A DNA stretch of 64,000 bases. It comes from CAWAQA01 sp963784065. GTDB taxonomy: Bacteria > Acidobacteriota > Vicinamibacteria > Vicinamibacterales > UBA2999. Of the stretch, positions 1-8,896 are shown piece after piece (position 1 is the stretch's first letter; every line of letters begins with the position of its first letter). Location of the stretch: contig CAWAQA010000006.1 of NCBI GenBank assembly GCA_963784065.1, positions 62,001 through 126,000 on the forward strand, read 5' to 3'. Made by a program: the position numbers and the translations under genes. Under the pieces are notes generated by a model. That model worked only from the letters and a program-made list of their open reading frames with translations, was not told the DNA's origin and ran no database searches.

Positions 1-1
1 C

Positions 2-136
2 GCGGTCTTGCGCAAACCCTTCACGCCGGACCTTCTCCTCGAAACGATGGACAGATGTTTGGCAAGTGCGGAAGAAGGCGACACTGAACGGAGTCCAAGT
101 GGAGAACGACAATCCGGTAGCGGGCTCGAAGGGTGA
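2..136 (+). CDS. C-terminal end of a response-regulator receiver domain (5' partial)
   Basis: The reading frame open at the left edge translates to a typical receiver-domain end: LRKPFTPDLLLETMDRCL, where LRKPF is the conserved Lys-Pro switch region followed by the last helix. It stops at a TGA at 134-136. A receiver domain at the very C-terminus is usual for hybrid histidine kinases and for stand-alone CheY-like regulators; the missing upstream part would decide which. The next gene starts inside it, overlapping by about 70 bases. Family call is from the motif; function beyond phosphotransfer signalling is unknown. Confidence 0.6.
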   Translation, partial: AVLRKPFTPDLLLETMDRCLASAEEGDTERSPSGERQSGSGLEG

Positions 137-724
137 CACGGTTCCAGGTCGCATCCGCGCTGACGTGATTGGTGCGCTCGGGCTGGTGGCGCTCGGAATA
201 GGCGCCCTCGTACTACAACGATCCCGGTCCGGCGGCGGTCACAGGCTGTCCGATGACAGGCGACGGGATCTGGTGGCTTACCTGCACGATCATCTGTCTG
301 GTGCAGACGCAGCGATCCACGTCGTCGATGGTCTGATGCGGCAAGGCGACGGCGCGCGCGAAGGAACGCTGTTCGCGTCGCTCAATGAACAGTTCCGTGA
401 GGACCGCAGCGCGGTTGTGGCGATCCTGGCGAGTCTCGGTGCCTCTCCCCGGTCGGTCAAGCGCGTGGCAGGACGCACCGCGGGAGGCGTATCCGAATCG
501 CCGCGGGCGGGAAGCCTGGCGAGTTGGCGCTCTTCCGAACACTGGAAGCATTAGCCGTGGGTGTGCAAGGCAAGAGGTGCTTGTGGCGGGCGGCGCAGGT
601 CTTCGCACCATCCCTTCAACCGGGTGGACGCAGCTTTGTCGAGCTTGAAGCACGCGCGCTGGATCAATGGGAACAGATTGAGCTTTGGCGCCGAGCTCTG
701 GCGCGTCAGATATTCGGCGCCTGA
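66..724 (+). pseudogene. Ferritin-like helical protein, frameshifted
   Basis: The first frame (GTG at 66) has a possible membrane helix at residues 35-50, then a helical segment beginning LSDDRRRDLVAYLHDHLSGA. At about 475-510 the frame breaks. The continuation one frame over (ending at 724) reads LFRTLEALAVGVQGKRCLWRA and then an acidic helix. Together they match the pattern of a roughly 150-residue uncharacterised ferritin-like four-helix protein. The shift needs one missing base or two extra. This could be a sequencing error, but the neighbouring rtcB and receiver genes are certainly decayed, so I call it a probable pseudogene. No metal-binding residues can be assigned with confidence. Confidence 0.5.
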
Positions 725-744
725 CGGCGCGGCGCCTGAGGACC

Positions 745-1343
745 ATGGAACGCGTTCACGAAAAGGCCGTTGTGGGCACGGTGCTGCCAACGAAGGGGGC
801 CATTATCCCGGCAGCCGTCGGCGTCGATATTGGCTGCGGAATGATCGCGGTCCGCACACCGCTGAAGCGTTCAGACATTCCCAGTCCGGCGGCCGTCCGC
901 GCTGGCATCGAGCGCGTCGTATACCGATGAGCGCCGGGCGCATCAACTCACATCACAATTTCACGCAGAAGGAACACCATTTGGGCGAGGACATCTGGGT
1001 CACCCGCAAGGGCGCGATCAAGGCGACGAGGGAGAGCTGGGCGATGATTCCCGGTTCCATGGGCACTCGCAGCTACATCGTGGTCGGCAAGGAAAACCCC
1101 GACAGCTTTCATTCAGCACCACACGGCGCGGGCCGTCGTTATTCGCGCACGAAAGCGCGCAGCCTGTTCAGCATGGACGATTTGAGCCAGGCGATGCAGG
1201 GCATTGAATACCGCCATTCCAAAGTACTGCTCGACGAGATACCGGGGGCCTATAAAGACATCGACCAGGTAATGGAGAACGCGAAAGACCTTGTCGAGGT
1301 GAAACACGTTCTCAAGCAGTTCGTGAACGTCAAAGGAGACTGA
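745..1343 (+). pseudogene. rtcB: RtcB-type RNA 3'-phosphate ligase remnant with internal deletion
   Basis: Two pieces of one RtcB protein are visible. The first (745-930) contains GAIIPAAVGVDIGCGM, the conserved block with the metal-binding Cys. The second (from 927) begins INSHHNF and includes IPGSMGTRSYIV, HGAGR (the GMP-accepting His region) and IPGAYKDIDQVM to the normal C-terminus. Roughly the first 50-60 residues and some 180-220 middle residues of the family are absent, including the Asn-His and second His metal-ligand region. The pieces meet at an ATGA overlap in different frames. An enzyme lacking those ligands should not seal RNA, so this is a deletion pseudogene. No rtcA or archease gene is nearby. 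Confidence 0.85.
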
Positions 1344-1923
1344 CTACTGGATAGAGCCCTCCGTGGCAACGCGGAGACGGCCTGCACGAGAAGCCACGTG
1401 TGCCAAGGGGACTCTCGAGCGCTTTCGACCGGTTACACAGTCCAGCTGTGACGCCGCTGCCGGCGCCGGGTTTCGGCGGCCGCTGGTCTGCCTTCACGCG
1501 ACACGCAAGATTGATGCGCTCGCCCGCGGCCGCGCGCGTCTTGGGCACGCCATGCGTGCAGTGATCTGCGTCTCGTAGTCGATGACAAGAGGGCTTCCGC
1601 GCGCCCTCTGACGCTTGACGGCAATTGTTGGCCGATCATCCAGAGCGACGAGAGGATGCACTCAGGATTATGGTTTGAGTCGCAATCATCAATCGCCGGG
1701 CGAGCTGAACGACATTGGCATCCGTCGCGGAAGCGATCGCGTCGCAGCGCCTTGCACACTGTGTCGCCCGAATGGCCATACAGGTGGCGAATTGCTGGGC
1801 TCTCGGCGCGGCCGAGATCGCGAATGGCCGCAGCCGGATCGGCCAATCGTTTCATCCATATCCGATGGCCATCGTCTTGCTCTTCCTTGATACTGGACCT
1901 TGTCCGCCATGAGGAGGAACGTG
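1344..1923. other. Non-coding stretch, no gene recognised
   Basis: About 580 bases between the rtcB remnant and the lipoprotein gene. Short open frames exist on both strands but none shows a protein family pattern, a convincing start or codon use like the neighbours. Given the decay on both sides it may be residual sequence of lost genes. The only clear signal is the Shine-Dalgarno AGGAGG at 1912-1917 for the following gene. Confidence 0.5.
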
Positions 1924-2667
1924 ATGCATTACGTCAACGTCACGGCTGTTTGTACCCTCGCCATAGCGTTGGGCGCTGGCGCGTGCAACCGCGGAACCGG
2001 CGAGTCGCCCGACACGACCGCTCGCGACCAGATCTCGCGCGATACCGACCGCGTGGCGGAACTCCAGCGCGAGCGCAACGAAGAAGTGTCACGGCTCAAC
2101 GAACGCGTGGCGGAACTCGACCGTGAGTACGGGGAAGCCAACCAGGAAGTTGTGCGCGGCAACAGAACCGCTACCGCGGGGCTGCGCGAAGAGCTGAAGG
2201 AAGACGTCGCCAACGTCAAGCAAGCCATCAACGAGCTCCAGACCACAACGCCGGAAAACTGGTGGGATCGGCACGAACGGGCCATGATGCGGACAGCCGA
2301 CGACGTCGACGCCGATGTTCGGCGTCTGGCGGGAAGCGTCGCACCAGCACGACCGCCGGCGGCAACTGGCACGACCGGCGAAAATGTCAGTACCACTCCC
2401 TTTACGTCGCGTCGCGACGCCTTCACCGCCGACCTACGCGCGCGCGTCGATGCCATGGAACGGACGCTGGACGGCGTAAAACTTCGCGGAGCGCAACAGA
2501 CCGAAGTCGAGGACGCGCGTGCTCGGGTGAAGAAGCTGCGCGACGATGTCGAGAGGCTGCGTTCCGCGTCGGCTGACGATTGGTGGGACGTAACGAAGGC
2601 GCGCGTGACGGAATACCTCGACCGCGTGGAGGGTTCCGTGAAGCGCCTCGACGACAACAAGAGTTAG
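1924..2667 (+). CDS. Coiled-coil lipoprotein of unknown function
   Basis: I chose ATG 1924 because AGGAGG at 1912-1917 sits 6 bases upstream; an in-frame ATG at 1909 precedes that site. The protein starts with a short hydrophobic signal ending LGAGAC, a plausible if imperfect lipobox, so it is probably a lipid-anchored envelope protein. The mature part is hydrophilic and rich in Glu, Arg and Asp with heptad-like helices around residues 35-100 and 160-235. A Pro/Thr/Ala-rich linker separates two similar modules, each ending in a WWD motif (NWWDRHERAMM and DDWWDVTKARV). This suggests an internal duplication. I do not recognise a named family. It is intact, unlike its neighbours. Confidence 0.7.
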   Translation: MHYVNVTAVCTLAIALGAGACNRGTGESPDTTARDQISRDTDRVAELQRERNEEVSRLNERVAELDREYGEANQEVVRGNRTATAGLREELKEDVANVKQAINELQTTTPENWWDRHERAMMRTADDVDADVRRLAGSVAPARPPAATGTTGENVSTTPFTSRRDAFTADLRARVDAMERTLDGVKLRGAQQTEVEDARARVKKLRDDVERLRSASADDWWDVTKARVTEYLDRVEGSVKRLDDNKS

Positions 2668-2889
2668 AGCGCGACAGGCAGCGGGCAGCAGAACGCGTGC
2701 GGCCGGCTGACCAGGTCACGCGCCGACCTGGCGGATAGACGCTCGTCACACGAGCGCCCGGCGATGCGGAGGCTGGACTGTGTTCCGTCCCCTCCACATC
2801 GTCGGGCCGGATGACGTTTCACACGACGTCGGGATCTTTGCGGGGATGGGCCAATCCGATCGACGCGCTAGCACCCACAACGACACCAG

Positions 2890-3155
2890 TCGGATTCGCA
2901 ATCGTGACGGGTTTAGCCAGGTGAAACTGAAAACCCGCCTCCAACGCCCGCAGACGATCTTGCGTTCTCGCATACGCAGTCAACGCTGTTGCCGGACGCG
3001 ATGCAATGCGGAATCGGCAGCTCCTCGAATGCGTTGGATGAGACGGCATCCGTCCTCGACGGGCATGCCGATGCTACACACATGACCTCCGGTCGCTCCC
3101 GGCGGATTGATGCGAACGCGTCGGCCGCCGAGGTCTCCGTGGTCACGACCCCTCT
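2890..3155 (-). pseudogene. Decayed response-regulator receiver domain
   Basis: On the minus strand, three consecutive frames together rebuild most of a receiver domain. They read TETSAADAFASIRRERPEV, then IGMPVEDGCRLIQRIRG, then ATALTAYARTQDRLRALEAG followed by FQFHLAKPV. These correspond to helix 1-strand 2, the phosphorylation loop with MPxEDG, and the Thr/Lys switch region. Where the family has S-D-I-G-M-P the remnant reads C-S-I-G-M-P, so the phospho-accepting Asp is missing. With two frameshifts, no start and no partner kinase it is a pseudogene. The rest of 2668-3190 shows nothing else. Confidence 0.7.
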
Positions 3156-3190
3156 ACCCCGCAAGTGGCAGTGTTAATTAGGTTTAGGAT

Positions 3191-3264
<74 letters not shown>

Positions 3265-3369
3265 GGCTGGAACTGTGTGCGTCGGTACAGGAAGATCCGG
3301 CCGCGTCTTAATCGTGTCGGCGACAACAGCGTGCCGATGGGCCGGTGAGGATCGTCATGTGATGTGAAA

Positions 3370-3444
3370 TGGAGCGGGAAACGGGATTCGAACCCGCGAC
3401 TTCGACCTTGGCAAGGTCGCACTCTACCACTGAGTTATTCCCGC
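3370..3444 (-). tRNA. tRNA-Gly (GCC)
   Basis: The minus strand gives a 75-nt cloverleaf with acceptor GCGGGAA/TTCCCGC and D loop AGTGGTAGA. The anticodon stem-loop CGACC-TTGCCAA-GGTCG gives anticodon GCC, the T arm holds GGTTCGAATCC, and CCA is encoded at 3372-3370. It precedes tRNA-Cys on the same strand. The intergenic region 3445-3599 must hold its promoter and that of the divergent outer-membrane gene. Confidence 0.95.
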
Positions 3445-3599
3445 TCGCGACGAAAGCTTAGCGTAACACACGGTTCTCGGCGCAATCAAGACGGATGGGC
3501 TTGCCGAAAATCCATCGCCCGGCCCGCAAAACCATGTTTTCATGCGCTCACGCGGCGTCGCGGCCGCGGGTTTGCAAGCCTCACGCTCCGGAGCGCTCC

Positions 3600-4591
3600 A
3601 TGTTTCGACGACTGCTTTTCCTCTGCGTCTTCCTCGCGTTCGCCGCACCGGTCGGCGCCGATCAAGTCATCCTCACCAACGGCGACCGCGTCACCGGCAC
3701 CGTCGCCTCGCTCGGCGGCGGCACAGTCACCCTCGGCACTCCGCACGGCGACCTGCGCATCCCCTGGACCGATGTCGCCGGGCTCATCATCGACGACCCG
3801 ATCCTCGTCACGATCGGCGACGCTCCACCGACCGAAGCCCGCATCGCCGCGGGCGATGCCGCCGGGCGGGTCACCCTCAACCCCGGCGGGCCGGTGGAGC
3901 TCACCCAGATCGTCGCCCTTGGACGCCCGATGCCTGCGGTCACGGTGGACGGCGGCGCGAACGCCGGCTACATCAAGAGCGGCGGCAACTCCGACGTCAA
4001 CAGCCTCCGCCTCGACGCCGACGTCATCGTGCGGCAGCTCGAGAACCGCTACACGGCAACGGCCGCCGTGAACCGCGCCTCGGACCGCGGCCTCGAGACC
4101 GCGCAGAACTGGAACACGGCATTCAACTACGACCGGTTCCTCACCGAACGCCTCTTCCTCAACGCGAACGCGATCTTCACCGACGACCGCTTCCGCGATC
4201 TCGACCTGCGAACCGCGCTCGGCATCGGCGTCGGCTACCAGGTCCTGAACACCGCCCGCGTGCGGCTCACCGCGAACGCCGGACTCGGCTGGGTCAACGA
4301 AAACTTCGACGTCGGCGTCGACGACAGCTACACCGCCGCGCGCGAGTCTGCCACGCTCGACATCTTCATCATCCCCGACCGCCTGCAGTTCTTCCATCAG
4401 GACGACGGCTACTTCGGCGTCACCGGCGACGACAACCTGTTCGTGCGGATGAGGAACGGCGTGCGCCTCGGCCTCATCGGCGGACTGGTCACGACGGCGC
4501 AGATCGATTTCGACTACGACCTTTCCCCGTCGCCCGCCCGGCGCAACACCGATCGCACGCTTCGCGCTTGACGTTTGGATATCGGTTCTAG
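3600..4591 (+). CDS. DUF481-type outer-membrane barrel protein (one frameshift near the end)
   Basis: ATG 3600 follows a GGAG at 3589 and opens a signal peptide (MFRRLLFLCVFLAFAAPVGA). Residues after it form the YdiY/DUF481 pattern: a small N-terminal beta module with NGDRVTGTV and IPWTDVAGLIID, then amphipathic barrel strands. The first frame ends at 4571 with no proper barrel terminus. One frame over, the sequence continues LTFGYRF and a stop at 4589-4591. A terminal Phe preceded by alternating hydrophobics is the outer-membrane insertion signal, so the true end is 4591. An indel lies in the CGCGC run at 4563-4570. The stop overlaps a palindrome at 4591-4609. Substrate or role of the barrel is unknown. 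Confidence 0.8.
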
Positions 4592-4609
4592 GCGGACCGA
4601 GCGTCCGCC
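4591..4609. repeat. Palindrome between DUF481 gene and galT
   Basis: GGCGGAC and GTCCGCC arms of 7 bp flank CGAGC. The two converging genes end on either side, and the DUF481 stop codon runs into its first base. It could act as a transcription terminator for both, or be a member of the palindromic repeat family that recurs through the window. Confidence 0.6.
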
Positions 4610-4652
4610 TCCACATCCCCTTCCGCCCGAAGAGGTCGCAACGGCCACGTGG

Positions 4653-4670
4653 GTCCGGCCTCAGCCGGAC
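4653..4670. repeat. Palindromic repeat supplying the galT stop
   Basis: GTCCGGC-CTCA-GCCGGAC, 7-bp perfect arms. Read on the minus strand its centre contains the TGA that ends galT, which shows the repeat has become part of the coding sequence. Confidence 0.6.
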
Positions 4671-5671
4671 GATCCGAGACGGACCTCGCGCAGAACTTCG
4701 GCCGCTTCTTCGGGGGCCGTCGGGTTCAGATAGAACCCGGTGGCCCACTCGAACCCGGCGACCTTCGTCAGCTTCGGGATGATCTCCACGTGCCAGTGGT
4801 AATACTCCGCGGCCGGCTCCGCCACGGGGGCGCTGTGGATCAGCAGGTTGTAGGGCGGGTCGCGCAGCGCCTTGTTCATGCGGCGCAGGATGTCGCCGAG
4901 CAGGCGCGCCAGCGACGCGTATTCATGGCGCGCCGCCTCCTCGAAGTGCGACTGGTGCCGCCGCGGCAGGATCCACGTTTCAAACGGGAAACGCGGCGCA
5001 TAGGGCGCGAGCGCCACCATGTCCGCGTTCTCCTCGATCACGCGCCGGCCATCCGCCATCTCCTGCCGGATGATGTCGCAGAAGACGCAGCGCTCCTTGC
5101 CATGGTAGTGCATGCGCGCGCCGTCCACCTCGTCCCGCACCTCGCGCGGAACAATGGGCAGCGCGATGATCTGCGAGTGCGAGTGGTCGAGCGCGGCGCC
5201 GGCCGCGGCGCCGTGATTCTTGAAGACGATGATGTAGCGGAACCGCTGGTCGCGTTTCAGGTCCTGCATCCGCTCGCGGAACGCCCACAGCACGTCCTCG
5301 ATCGCCGTGTCGTCCATCGTCGCCAGCGTGTCTTCGTGGCGCGGCGTCTCGATGATCACCTCGTGAGCGCCGATTCCGTTCATCTTGTCGAAGAGGCCTT
5401 CGCCCTGACGGTCGAGGGTGCCCTCCACTCGCAGGACCGGAAACTGGTTCGGCACGACGCGCAGCTTCCAGCCCGGCCCGTTGGCCGCCGTCCCGTTGCG
5501 GTGCGCGAGCAGCTCGCGCGGCGTCATCTGCTCGTGCCCCTCGCAGAAGGGACACGACACGTCGGGCGCGATATGCACCGGCTCGAGACGGAAATCGGTC
5601 GGGCGCTTCCGCCGCTCGGTCGAAATGATCACCCAGCGGCCCGTGATCGGATCTTTGCGGAGTTCAGACAT
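4661..5671 (-). CDS. galT: Galactose-1-phosphate uridylyltransferase
   Basis: 336 residues, the normal length for bacterial GalT, a HIT-superfamily cytoplasmic enzyme. It transfers UMP from UDP-glucose to galactose-1-phosphate in the Leloir pathway. Visible hallmarks are the zinc motif CPFC near residue 41 with a second CVFC near 197, the nucleotide-binding FPVL-R, and the active-site motif DHSHSQII holding the UMP-accepting His. A second His cluster, YYHWHVEIIP, lies near the C-terminus. The TGA stop is provided by a palindrome at 4653-4670, so the final SSG residues are repeat-derived. It is last in a minus-strand gene run and only a GTAG palindrome separates it from yraN. No galK or galE is in the window. 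A related ADP-glucose or other nucleotidyl-sugar phosphorylase role cannot be excluded. Confidence 0.9.
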   Translation of the reverse strand: MSELRKDPITGRWVIISTERRKRPTDFRLEPVHIAPDVSCPFCEGHEQMTPRELLAHRNGTAANGPGWKLRVVPNQFPVLRVEGTLDRQGEGLFDKMNGIGAHEVIIETPRHEDTLATMDDTAIEDVLWAFRERMQDLKRDQRFRYIIVFKNHGAAAGAALDHSHSQIIALPIVPREVRDEVDGARMHYHGKERCVFCDIIRQEMADGRRVIEENADMVALAPYAPRFPFETWILPRRHQSHFEEAARHEYASLARLLGDILRRMNKALRDPPYNLLIHSAPVAEPAAEYYHWHVEIIPKLTKVAGFEWATGFYLNPTAPEEAAEVLREVRLGSSG

Positions 5672-5677
5672 GAGTGT

Positions 5678-5704
5678 GCGGCCGGTCCCAGGGACCCGCC
5701 CTAC
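5678..5704. repeat. GTAG-headed palindrome (REP-like) between yraN and galT
   Basis: On the minus strand GTAG is followed by an imperfect palindrome with arms GGCGGGTCC and GGGACCGGCC. The TAG inside GTAG is the yraN stop codon. The element fills nearly the whole yraN-galT gap. Same layout as the elements at 39858, 53840 and elsewhere. Confidence 0.65.
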
Positions 5705-6069
5705 AGAGCCTCGAAGGCGTTCTCGTATACATCAACGCGCGGCAGACCCCGGTCGAACGAGATCGCTACGACGTCGAAACGGCAGGGCTGATTGGTAAGG
5801 TGACGCCGCGACAGAAAGTCTACCGCCATCCGGCTAATCCGGTGCTGCTTCGCACCGGTGACGGCGGCCGCGCCATTCCCGAAGGCCCCGCCGGCCCGCG
5901 CCTTGACCTCCACGAACACGATCGCGCCGCGGTGGCGGGCGACGATGTCAATTTCTCCAAAGCGCGTGCGGTAGCGGCGATCGAGGAGTTCGTATCCGCG
6001 GCGGCGCAGCTCGGCGCACGCGAGATCCTCCCCGACTTTTCCCAGAGATTGCCGGCCATCCTTTGCCAT
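5701..6069 (-). CDS. yraN: YraN/UPF0102 family nuclease-like protein
   Basis: About 122 residues, matching the size of the family. The PD-(D/E)XK-type core is visible: an N-terminal LGKVGEDLACAELRRRGYE helix, then GEIDIVARHRGAIVFVEVKAR, where the Asp of EIDIV and the E-x-K of VEVKAR are the expected metal-site residues. The family resembles Holliday-junction resolvases, but its biological role is not firmly established. ATG 6069 is preferred; ATG 6087 in frame would add six residues. Neither has a clear Shine-Dalgarno. It overlaps the natural end region of the preceding aminotransferase gene only slightly and is likely translated from the same mRNA. The stop is formed by a GTAG repeat. Confidence 0.85.
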   Translation of the reverse strand: MAKDGRQSLGKVGEDLACAELRRRGYELLDRRYRTRFGEIDIVARHRGAIVFVEVKARAGGAFGNGAAAVTGAKQHRISRMAVDFLSRRHLTNQPCRFDVVAISFDRGLPRVDVYENAFEAL

Positions 6070-6114
6070 GGCCGCGCCGGAACGCATATTTCGCGCCGGC
6101 TCCGGCTCTGCCCG

Positions 6115-7468
6115 CTACGAGCGGGTCACGGCCTGCGGGGTGGTCACCGCGGCCAGGGCTTCGTCGAGAATCCGCACCGCCGTCTCCGCCTGCTGCCTTC
6201 GTGAGCACCAGCGGGGGCGACAGGCGGATCGCATTGCGCCCGGCGCCGAGAACGAGGAGGCCGCGGTTGAAGCATTCCCGGACCAGCCGGTCACGTTCGG
6301 TCGTGGCGCGCTCCTTCGTCTGGCGATCGCGTACCAGCTCGATCCCGATCATGAGCCCTCGTCCGCGGACGTCGCCGACGAGCGGATGCTTCTGCATCAA
6401 CGCCCTGGCCGCGCCCAGCAAATGCGCTCCGACCTCCGCCGCATTCTTGATCAGGCCCTCGCGCAGCAACGTGATCGTGGCCAGCGCCGCCGCACAGGAC
6501 ACGGGATTGCCGCCGAACGTGCTGGCATGACTGCCTGGCGGCCACGACATCACCTCTGCCCGCGCCGTCGCGACCCCAAGCGGCAGCCCCGATGCAATCC
6601 CCTTCGCAATCGTGACGATGTCCGGTTCGACGCCGGTGTGCTCGATGGCGAACATACGCCCGGTACGGCCCATGCCGGACTGGACTTCGTCGGCGATCAA
6701 CAGGATGTCGTGACGGCTGGTGATCTCGCGCAGCCGCTGGATGAATACGTCCGGAGGAACGAGATACCCGCCTTCGCCCTGGATCGGCTCCACCATCAGC
6801 GCGGCGACTTCGTCGGGCGCCACGAGGTGGACGAACAGCTGCTGCTCGATGTAATTGACGCACTCGGCCGCGCACGATTCGGGGCGCAGGCCCACAGGAC
6901 ACCGGTAGCAATCCGGGTAGGGCGCGTGAAACGTGCCCGGCACCAGCGGTCCGAATCCCCTGCGCTGGGTGACCTTGCTGGCGGTGAGCGACAGCGATCC
7001 CATCGTGCGGCCGTGGAACGATCCGAGGAACGCGATGACGCCCTGACGCCGCGTGTAGTACCGCGCGAGCTTCAAGGCGGCTTCGTTGGCCTCGGTGCCC
7101 GAGTTGGCAAAAAACGATCGATGCGGACCTCGCATCGGGGCAATGGCCGACAGCTCCTCGCCGAGGCGCACCTGCGGCTCGTAGTAGAAGTCGGTGCCCG
7201 ACATGTGAAGGAACTTCTGTGCCTGGCCGGTGATCGCCGCAACGACGGTCGGGTGCGAATGGCCTGTGGCGGTGACGGCGATGCCCGCGGTGCAATCGAG
7301 GAAGAGATTGCCATCCACGTCCTCGACCGTGGCCCCTTCGCCACGCGCGATGACGAGCGGGTAGTCGCGGGTGTAGGAGGGGGAGACAACCCGAGCGTCG
7401 CGCTCGATGAGCGCCCGGGCCTTGGGGCCCGGGAGCGGCGTCTTGAGGTGGGGCGCGTCTGTGCTCAT
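6115..7468 (-). CDS. Class III PLP aminotransferase (acetylornithine/4-aminobutyrate type), one frameshift
   Basis: A fold-type I omega-aminotransferase. Visible are the substrate/PLP motifs FFANSGTEANEAALKLAR, FLGSFHGRTMGSLS, LMVEPIQGEGGY, the LLIADEVQSGMGRTG block with the PLP-contacting Asp, the Schiff-base Lys in IVTIAKGI, and STFGGNPVSCAAA. Around 6188-6198 one extra base breaks the frame. Skipping it gives LTKAQAETAVRILDEAL and a stop at 6115-6117, the expected C-terminus at about 450 residues. Sequence features fit GabT/ArgD-like enzymes, including lysine 6- and 4-aminobutyrate transaminases; the exact donor is not decidable here. Its ATG overlaps the cysS stop (ATGA), so it is translationally coupled to cysS. 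Confidence 0.85.
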
Positions 7469-8883
7469 TTCTTCTTCCAGCGTGTCCCGCCCGCGTTGTC
7501 CTCCAGGAGAATGCCGCGTTCGGCGAGCTCGTGACGGATCCGGTCGGCGGCCGCGAAATCGCGACGCTGCCGCGCGGTCCGGCGCTCTTCAATCAATCGT
7601 TCGATCTCCTCCACCGGGATCGGCGGCGACGCGTCCTCTGCCCGCCGCAACTCCACGACCCCGAGGACCCGATCGAAGCCCTCCATCGTCTGGCGAACCA
7701 GCTCAGCATCGGCCGAGCCGATCTGGTGGGCATCTATTGCTGCATTCATGTCGCGGACCAGATCGAACACGGCCGCCAGCGCGGCCGCAGTATTCAGGTC
7801 GTGCTCGAGGGCCGCCCGGAACGCCTGGCGAGCCTTCTCCAGGGCCTCCTCTACGTGGGGATGCCGGTCGTCGCCGGAAACGGTGTCCAGGCGGCCAAGG
7901 AAGTCCACAATTCGGCGGACGGCCTCCTCGGCCTGGTCCATCCCGACCCACGTGAAATTCAGCTGCTTGCGATAGTGCGACGACAGCAGCAGGTAACGCA
8001 GCGCGGACGGCCGGTGCCCCCGCGCGACGACGTCCGGCAGTGTGTAGACATTACCCAGCGACTTCGACATCTTCTCGTTCTCGACGAAGAGGTGCTCGAC
8101 GTGCACCCAGAAACGCGAGAACTCCTTGTTGACGGCGCCCTCGCTCTGCGCGATCTCGTTCTCGTGGTGCGGAAAGATCAGGTCGATGCCACCGGCGTGA
8201 ATGTCGATCGGCGCCTCGCCGAGCAGGCGCAGCGCCATCGCGGAGCACTCGATGTGCCAGCCGGGCCGGCCGGGACCGGTGCCGAAGTCCCACGTGGGCT
8301 CGCCAGGCTTCGTCGCCTTCCACAACACGAAATCGCGCGGGTCGTCCTTCGTGTATTCATCGACGTCGACACGTGCGCCGTCCTTCATCCCGGCATGGTC
8401 GAGCCGCGCCAGGCGTCCGTAACCCGGCAGCGTGGAGATCTTGAAATACACCGAGCCGTCGCGGCGATACGTGTGTCCGTTGCGTTCGAGGGCCAGGATC
8501 AAATCGGCCATCGACCGCAGGTTCGGCTCGTCGGTCGCGCGCGGCGTTTCCTCCGGCGTCTCCAGGCCGAGCTGCGCCGAATCAGCGCGAAAGGCATCGA
8601 TCCACTGATCGGTGTACTCACGCAGCGGGATGCCCGCCTTCTGAGCGCCGGCGATCGTCTTGTCGTCCACGTCGGTGTAGTTGACGACCTCGCGGATCTG
8701 GTAGCCCTCGAGGTGCTTCAGCGTCCGCCGCAGGACGTCGAGGCACACGAAGGTTCGGAAGTTGCCGATGTGGCCGCGCGCATAGACGGTCAGGCCGCAG
8801 GCATACATGCGGACGGTGTCGTCGCGCAGCGGGGCAAACTCCTCCTCCTGCCGGGTCAGCGTGTTGTACAGACGTAACGCCAT
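7465..8883 (-). CDS. cysS: Cysteinyl-tRNA synthetase
   Basis: 472 residues, complete, normal for class I CysRS. It charges tRNA-Cys in the cytoplasm. The zinc/substrate Cys is in MYACGLTVY, immediately followed by the HIGH-type signature HIGN. GWHIECSAMA carries the Cys-selecting Zn ligand, IDIHAGGIDLIFPHHENEIAQ is the core block, and KMSKSLGN is the ATP-binding KMSKS loop. The C-terminal helices contain a typical DALR-like tail. The start is ATG 8883, 13 bases after the ribF stop. It ends with ATGA overlapping the aminotransferase start. It is one of the few genes in this stretch with no frame break. Confidence 0.97.
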   Translation of the reverse strand: MALRLYNTLTRQEEEFAPLRDDTVRMYACGLTVYARGHIGNFRTFVCLDVLRRTLKHLEGYQIREVVNYTDVDDKTIAGAQKAGIPLREYTDQWIDAFRADSAQLGLETPEETPRATDEPNLRSMADLILALERNGHTYRRDGSVYFKISTLPGYGRLARLDHAGMKDGARVDVDEYTKDDPRDFVLWKATKPGEPTWDFGTGPGRPGWHIECSAMALRLLGEAPIDIHAGGIDLIFPHHENEIAQSEGAVNKEFSRFWVHVEHLFVENEKMSKSLGNVYTLPDVVARGHRPSALRYLLLSSHYRKQLNFTWVGMDQAEEAVRRIVDFLGRLDTVSGDDRHPHVEEALEKARQAFRAALEHDLNTAAALAAVFDLVRDMNAAIDAHQIGSADAELVRQTMEGFDRVLGVVELRRAEDASPPIPVEEIERLIEERRTARQRRDFAAADRIRHELAERGILLEDNAGGTRWKKK

Positions 8884-8896
8884 CTGGGCACCAAGA

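Noticed and set aside
745..1343. A functional RNA-repair system (RtcB with partners)
   Set aside because: Metal-ligand region deleted, N-terminus missing, frames do not join, and no archease, RtcA or PrfH gene nearby.
1344..1923. Short reading frames on both strands between rtcB remnant and lipoprotein gene
   Set aside because: No family resemblance, no start signals, and codon use unlike the neighbours.
3540..4748. 402-codon minus-strand frame opposite the DUF481 gene
   Set aside because: Low-complexity Val/Asp/Arg/Glu translation with no domain; the barrel protein with signal peptide and terminal Phe is on the other strand.
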